From Gammaproteobacteria bacterium (GTDB lineage Bacteria; Pseudomonadota; Gammaproteobacteria; Pseudomonadales; Halieaceae), in contig JAAEZV010000051.1 in assembly GCA_018222695.1 (NCBI GenBank), positions 1-9,225 on the forward strand: a stretch of 9,225 bases of DNA, read 5' to 3'. Below the pieces are notes generated by a model. It worked only from the letters and a program-made list of their open reading frames with translations, was not told where the DNA came from and did no database searches. The position numbers and the translations under genes are program-made. Positions 5,841 through 9,225 of the stretch are shown in pieces (position 1 is the stretch's first letter; every line of letters starts with the position of its first letter).

Positions 5841-8702
5841 ATGAAAACATCGCGACATTTTCTCGCCATTCCCATCCCAGTACTTGCTCTCGTTTACCCA
5901 CTGTCCTCTTCGGCTCAGCTTGAAGAGGTGATCGTTACCGCTACCAAAATCGAAACATCGATACAGGATACGCCTATTGCGGTCACCGCGTTCACTCAGG
6001 ACCAGCTGGACTCTCAGTTGATCAATGACACGATGAACTTACAGTTCTCGGTCCCCAACATGACCATGACTAAGACCAACTTCACAGCGAGTGATATTCG
6101 TATTCGAGGTATTGGCTCGGGCGCGATTGGTTCAGCGGGTGACCCCGGCGTGGGTGTTCACATCAACGGTATATACCAGACTGGAAGCCGAATTTTCGAG
6201 GCGCAGTTTTATGATACGGAGCGTGTCGAGGTGCTACGCGGGCCCCAGGGGACTCTATACGGCCGCAATACCACGGGCGGCGTAGTCAATATTCTGACAG
6301 CGAAGCCCGATCCAGAGGCCTTCTCAGGTCAACTGGATGGCACGGTGGGAAACTATGGCGCGACCCAAGTCCGCGGTATGTTGAATATGCCGGTTGGTCA
6401 AGACTTCGCCATCAGGGTCGCTGGTATGTCGATGCAGCGAGACGGCTTTGTAGACAATGTATACAACGGCGAGGATGTTGACGATCGAGACATGTGGGCC
6501 GGTCGCGTGTCCCTTCGCTGGACGCCGGGAGAGAACACCACAATCGACCTCATGACCAGCTACTTTGAGGAGGATGACAGCCGGATGCGGTCGCAGAAGC
6601 AAGCCTGCAACACCGATCCAACCGGCATACTCGGTTGCCTGCCCGGTGCTCCGACCTATGGCGTGGCCAACACAGCAGCGGGGATTGCGGGGGCATTGAT
6701 CAATACCATTTCCGCTATCAACACGGGCTCCCAAGCTCTTTTGGGTATCACGGTACCTGGGTTAACGGGAGGCGCGCTTGGCAATCCCGCCCTCGCAGGT
6801 AATGTGGTGTCTGGGGCAACCGCATTTCCGATCACAGATTTTCTTTACGACAACAATCCCAATGACGTACGCCAAGTCAATGTTGACTGGACTCCGGAAT
6901 ACTACACCGAAGAGACCAACTATCAATTTCAGTTGAACCATGATTTTGGATCATGGCAGGCCTACTACTCGGTGGGTTATACCGAGGCGGAGGTGAGATC
7001 GACTGAGGACTATGAGAAGGGCGTTTCAACCGCCGATTGGACGCCAGCTTTGCAGTCACTGGCCGATCTGGGTCGGACGCCGGCTCTTGATGCTGCGACG
7101 TGGGCACCGATATTGGCAGATGCTGGGGCTTCCTCACTCATTCCGTTCATCACTGATGCCGCTACGGGGATACCGGGAGTCGGGTTGTGGGCGGGAAATC
7201 CGGCGCTGATCGATCTTGAAAATGGGGTGCCATGGCTACTGCCAGACGATAAAACCTATGCTCGCGCCTTCCGAAACTCAGGGGTTGATGAATCCACCAG
7301 TATGAGCGAACAGTGGGCGCACGAGTTGAGGATCCAAACGTCGTTTGATGGCCCTTGGAACTTCCTGATAGGCGGGTTTTATCTGGATTACGAGGCCGAG
7401 CAGTTGTACATCGTACGCTCGCCGGGCCTAGCATTGCCGGCGCTTATTCTGCCGATCAATCCCTTTCTGTTTCCTGCCCCTCAGGGTGATCTCAGCGACC
7501 CGCGGTCAGAGAGTAATCCGCACATGTGGGGTTATCACAACGATACGCGAGAGTACAACATGGAGGCCTCAGCGGTCTTCGGGGAGGTTTATTGGGACGT
7601 AACGGACAGCTTGAGATTGACCTTTGGCGGCCGCTACTCAGACGAGGAAAAATCCTCCAAGCAGCGCACCATTTATGTCACGTTCTCCGATCTGCCACCC
7701 TTGCAACCCAACAATGCGTACTTTGAGCCAGTCTACGACCAGCAGGAGTTCACTTGGAAGGTGAATGCCACTTACGACCTGAGTGACGCGACGATGATGT
7801 ATGCGACGGTCTCCAGTAGCTTCAAGTCCGGTGGCTTCAATCCCATCAGTGACAGGTCCCCCTTGCTGGACCCCAGCTTCGGCGGACGGGCGGAGAACGC
7901 ATACTTTGAGCCCGAGTTTGTTGATGCTTTCGAAGTTGGACTGAAAACCATGATTCTTGATGGCAGGATGCAGATTAATGGTGCGGCGTTTTACTACGAC
8001 TATCAGGATCTGCAACAGTCCAAGATTGTTAACGTGACCTCGCTTAATCAGAACAGCGACGCTGAGATCACGGGGGTGGAGCTGGATATGTTGTGGGCGA
8101 TCACGCCAAATCTGATCTTCAGCCTCTCGGGCGGCTATCTCGATACAGAGATCAGCTCTTTTCTGTCAGTGGATACGGCCAACCCCAATGCGAGCCCGGA
8201 GTCCGTCTTGGCGAGTAATCCGCTTGCGGCGACAGAGGGTGTTGTGAGCGTGAATGGGGTCAACTTTATCCCGGGAGCCGATGCAACGGGACAGCGCGGC
8301 CAATGCGAGACTCTCGCACCGAACCCCTGTTACGGATTCCTACAGGACTTGTCCGGTAACCAGATTGCGGGCTCTCCCGAACTGAACTACAACATAGGTT
8401 TGTCCTACACTATGCCGGTTATGGATATGACCCTTACGCTTGCTACCAACTATTACTGGCAGGACGAGTACTACACCAGCAACTTCAACACTGTGAACAG
8501 CTTGGTTGACGATTGGTCGATGTGGAATGCCAGCGCCCGTCTTGCAGGTGAGAAATGGTTCGCGGAGCTCTGGATCAAGAATATCGAGGACAATGATAAC
8601 GTGACGGGTAGTTATCTGACTTCGACGGTCTCCAGTTTGTTCACCAACCAGTTCATTCTGGATCCCCAGACCTACGGCTTGAGCCTGGGCTGGCGGTTCT
8701 GA
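5841..8702 (+). CDS. TonB-dependent outer-membrane receptor (953 aa)
   Basis: This is a second TonB-energised outer-membrane transporter, only distantly alike outside the plug. The signal peptide is residues 1-25 (cleavage after SSA). The TonB box LEEVIVTA (27-34) falls in the same register as in its neighbour. The plug extends to about residue 160, with RGIGSG at 89-94 and LRGPQGTLYGRNTTGGVVNI at 132-151. The barrel ends in LGWRF with a terminal Phe953. Three predicted surface segments are unusually hydrophobic and rich in Ala, Gly, Pro and Leu: about residues 275-330, 394-470 and 526-552. Cys256/Cys266 and Cys822/Cys830 are close pairs that could form loop disulfides. AAGAGG (5827-5832), 8 nt before the ATG, sets the start. 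The gene has its own terminator, so it is probably transcribed separately from the first receptor. Substrate unknown; the loops hint at a hydrophobic ligand, which is inference. Confidence 0.95.
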   Translation: MKTSRHFLAIPIPVLALVYPLSSSAQLEEVIVTATKIETSIQDTPIAVTAFTQDQLDSQLINDTMNLQFSVPNMTMTKTNFTASDIRIRGIGSGAIGSAGDPGVGVHINGIYQTGSRIFEAQFYDTERVEVLRGPQGTLYGRNTTGGVVNILTAKPDPEAFSGQLDGTVGNYGATQVRGMLNMPVGQDFAIRVAGMSMQRDGFVDNVYNGEDVDDRDMWAGRVSLRWTPGENTTIDLMTSYFEEDDSRMRSQKQACNTDPTGILGCLPGAPTYGVANTAAGIAGALINTISAINTGSQALLGITVPGLTGGALGNPALAGNVVSGATAFPITDFLYDNNPNDVRQVNVDWTPEYYTEETNYQFQLNHDFGSWQAYYSVGYTEAEVRSTEDYEKGVSTADWTPALQSLADLGRTPALDAATWAPILADAGASSLIPFITDAATGIPGVGLWAGNPALIDLENGVPWLLPDDKTYARAFRNSGVDESTSMSEQWAHELRIQTSFDGPWNFLIGGFYLDYEAEQLYIVRSPGLALPALILPINPFLFPAPQGDLSDPRSESNPHMWGYHNDTREYNMEASAVFGEVYWDVTDSLRLTFGGRYSDEEKSSKQRTIYVTFSDLPPLQPNNAYFEPVYDQQEFTWKVNATYDLSDATMMYATVSSSFKSGGFNPISDRSPLLDPSFGGRAENAYFEPEFVDAFEVGLKTMILDGRMQINGAAFYYDYQDLQQSKIVNVTSLNQNSDAEITGVELDMLWAITPNLIFSLSGGYLDTEISSFLSVDTANPNASPESVLASNPLAATEGVVSVNGVNFIPGADATGQRGQCETLAPNPCYGFLQDLSGNQIAGSPELNYNIGLSYTMPVMDMTLTLATNYYWQDEYYTSNFNTVNSLVDDWSMWNASARLAGEKWFAELWIKNIEDNDNVTGSYLTSTVSSLFTNQFILDPQTYGLSLGWRF

Positions 8703-8723
8703 GGCAATCGAGGCAACCACAGC

Positions 8724-8751
8724 AAAGCCCGGCAGCAGCCGGGCTTTTTTT
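8724..8751 (+). terminator. Rho-independent terminator after the second receptor gene
   Basis: GCCCGGC (8727-8733) pairs with GCCGGGC (8738-8744) around an AGCA loop. Three flanking A-T pairs extend the stem, and seven T residues follow (8745-8751). It lies 21 nt after the stop. The stem is identical to that of the terminator after the first receptor gene; only the loop and the length of the A/T flanks differ. Confidence 0.95.
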
Positions 8752-8885
8752 GGGTCGCTATTTCGCGCGGTTGTTTTCGGTACCTGGCTTTAACAGTTAA
8801 CACTTGGCTAAACACAGCCTTTTGAAGTGCGGTCTGTTGAACGCCAAGCATCAACCTTGGTGAAAAATGACGTTCAGGTCTTCCC
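8752..8885. other. Convergent intergenic stretch
   Basis: This 134-bp gap lies between the second receptor's terminator and the uvrA stop on the opposite strand. I see no gene and no clear terminator for uvrA. Minor symmetries are TTAAC-A-GTTAA (8790-8800) and a small CCAAG/CTTGG stem (8844-8848 with 8856-8860); neither is followed by a T-run on the uvrA strand. Confidence 0.5.
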
Positions 8886-9225
8886 TCAGGCCGCCTTGGA
8901 TCGCGTCTTGGTGGAAGAGGCCTTCTTGGTTACAGACTTCTTCGGCGCAGGGAGCAAAGGCGCCAGAAAACGCCCGGTATGAGAGGCCTCGGTCGCTGCG
9001 ACCTCTTCAGGCGTGCCGGTGGCAATGATTTGCCCGCCGCCGGAGCCGCCCTCGGGCCCCAGATCAATGAGCCAGTCAGCGGTTTTGATGACATCCAGAT
9101 TGTGCTCGATGATGACCACCGTGTTGCCACCGTCTCGCAGCCTATGCAGCACTTCCAGTAACTGGCGAATATCCTCAAAGTGCAGGCCGGTCGTGGGCTC
9201 ATCAAGAATATAAAGCGTGTTACCG
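8886..9225 (-). CDS. uvrA: Excinuclease ABC subunit UvrA, C-terminal part
   Basis: UvrA is the damage-sensing ATPase that loads UvrB in nucleotide excision repair. Only the last 112 codons are present; the 5' end runs off the right edge at 9225. The visible sequence begins [15 protein letters not shown], the Walker B and D-loop region of the second ABC ATPase. It continues with [19 protein letters not shown], which carries the H-loop His, and [22 protein letters not shown]. It follows E. coli UvrA up to [12 protein letters not shown]. It then has about 20 extra residues rich in Lys, Ser, Thr and Ala ([20 protein letters not shown]) that E. coli UvrA lacks. The gene converges on the receptor genes. 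Identification is secure. Confidence 0.97.
   Translation of the reverse strand, partial: GNTLYILDEPTTGLHFEDIRQLLEVLHRLRDGGNTVVIIEHNLDVIKTADWLIDLGPEGGSGGGQIIATGTPEEVAATEASHTGRFLAPLLPAPKKSVTKKASSTKTRSKAA

Noticed and set aside
2971..8702. SusC/SusD-type glycan-uptake locus
   Set aside because: No SusD-like lipoprotein, carbohydrate-active enzyme or paired regulator is present, and the receptors lack an N-terminal carboxypeptidase-like domain.
8806..8823. Small GGCT/AGCC stem followed by four T residues
   Set aside because: A 4-bp stem with a short T-run is too weak, and a strong terminator already precedes it for the + strand.

Overview
The window runs from the distal end of a ribosomal-protein 'alpha' operon, through two TonB-dependent outer-membrane receptor genes, to the 3' end of uvrA. 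S11, S4, RNA polymerase alpha and L17 are all close to the E. coli proteins over their full length, so the host is a gammaproteobacterium. Two large receptors with QLEEVIVTA-type TonB boxes, moderately high GC and the rplQ-to-uvrA neighbourhood fit a free-living, probably marine, oligotrophic lineage such as OM60/NOR5 (Halieaceae) or its relatives. That placement is inference; no marker here fixes the genus.

Region 1 (1-2690, + strand): rpsK, rpsD, rpoA and rplQ are co-directional, with gaps of 24, 52 and 50 nt, and end at a strong intrinsic terminator (2656-2690). rpsM should lie just left of the window. The first 89 bases are an unusually long spacer before rpsK holding three consecutive short stem-loops. 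These genes supply 30S platform and body proteins, the polymerase assembly and activator-contact subunit, and a 50S exit-tunnel protein, with S4 as the likely feedback regulator.

Region 2 (2691-8751, + strand): two complete TonB-dependent receptor genes encode proteins of 860 and 953 residues. Each has its own upstream region with inverted repeats and its own terminator, and the two terminators are almost the same sequence. Both proteins have a Sec signal peptide cleaved before Gln26 with the TonB box directly after it, an N-terminal plug with the RGPQGT(L)(F/Y)G(K/R)NT motif, a large beta-barrel and a C-terminal Phe. They would work with a TonB-ExbB-ExbD complex encoded elsewhere to import a scarce substrate into the periplasm. 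The substrate cannot be read from sequence; the second receptor has unusually hydrophobic predicted surface loops.

Region 3 (8752-9225): a short convergent intergenic stretch, then the last 112 codons of uvrA on the - strand, whose 5' end is cut by the window edge.

I see no mobile element, CRISPR array, tRNA or rRNA. The genes are ordinary members of known families. The parts that deserve a second look are the non-coding intervals (1-89, 2691-2970 and 5612-5840) and the loop composition of the second receptor. I do not claim a new system.
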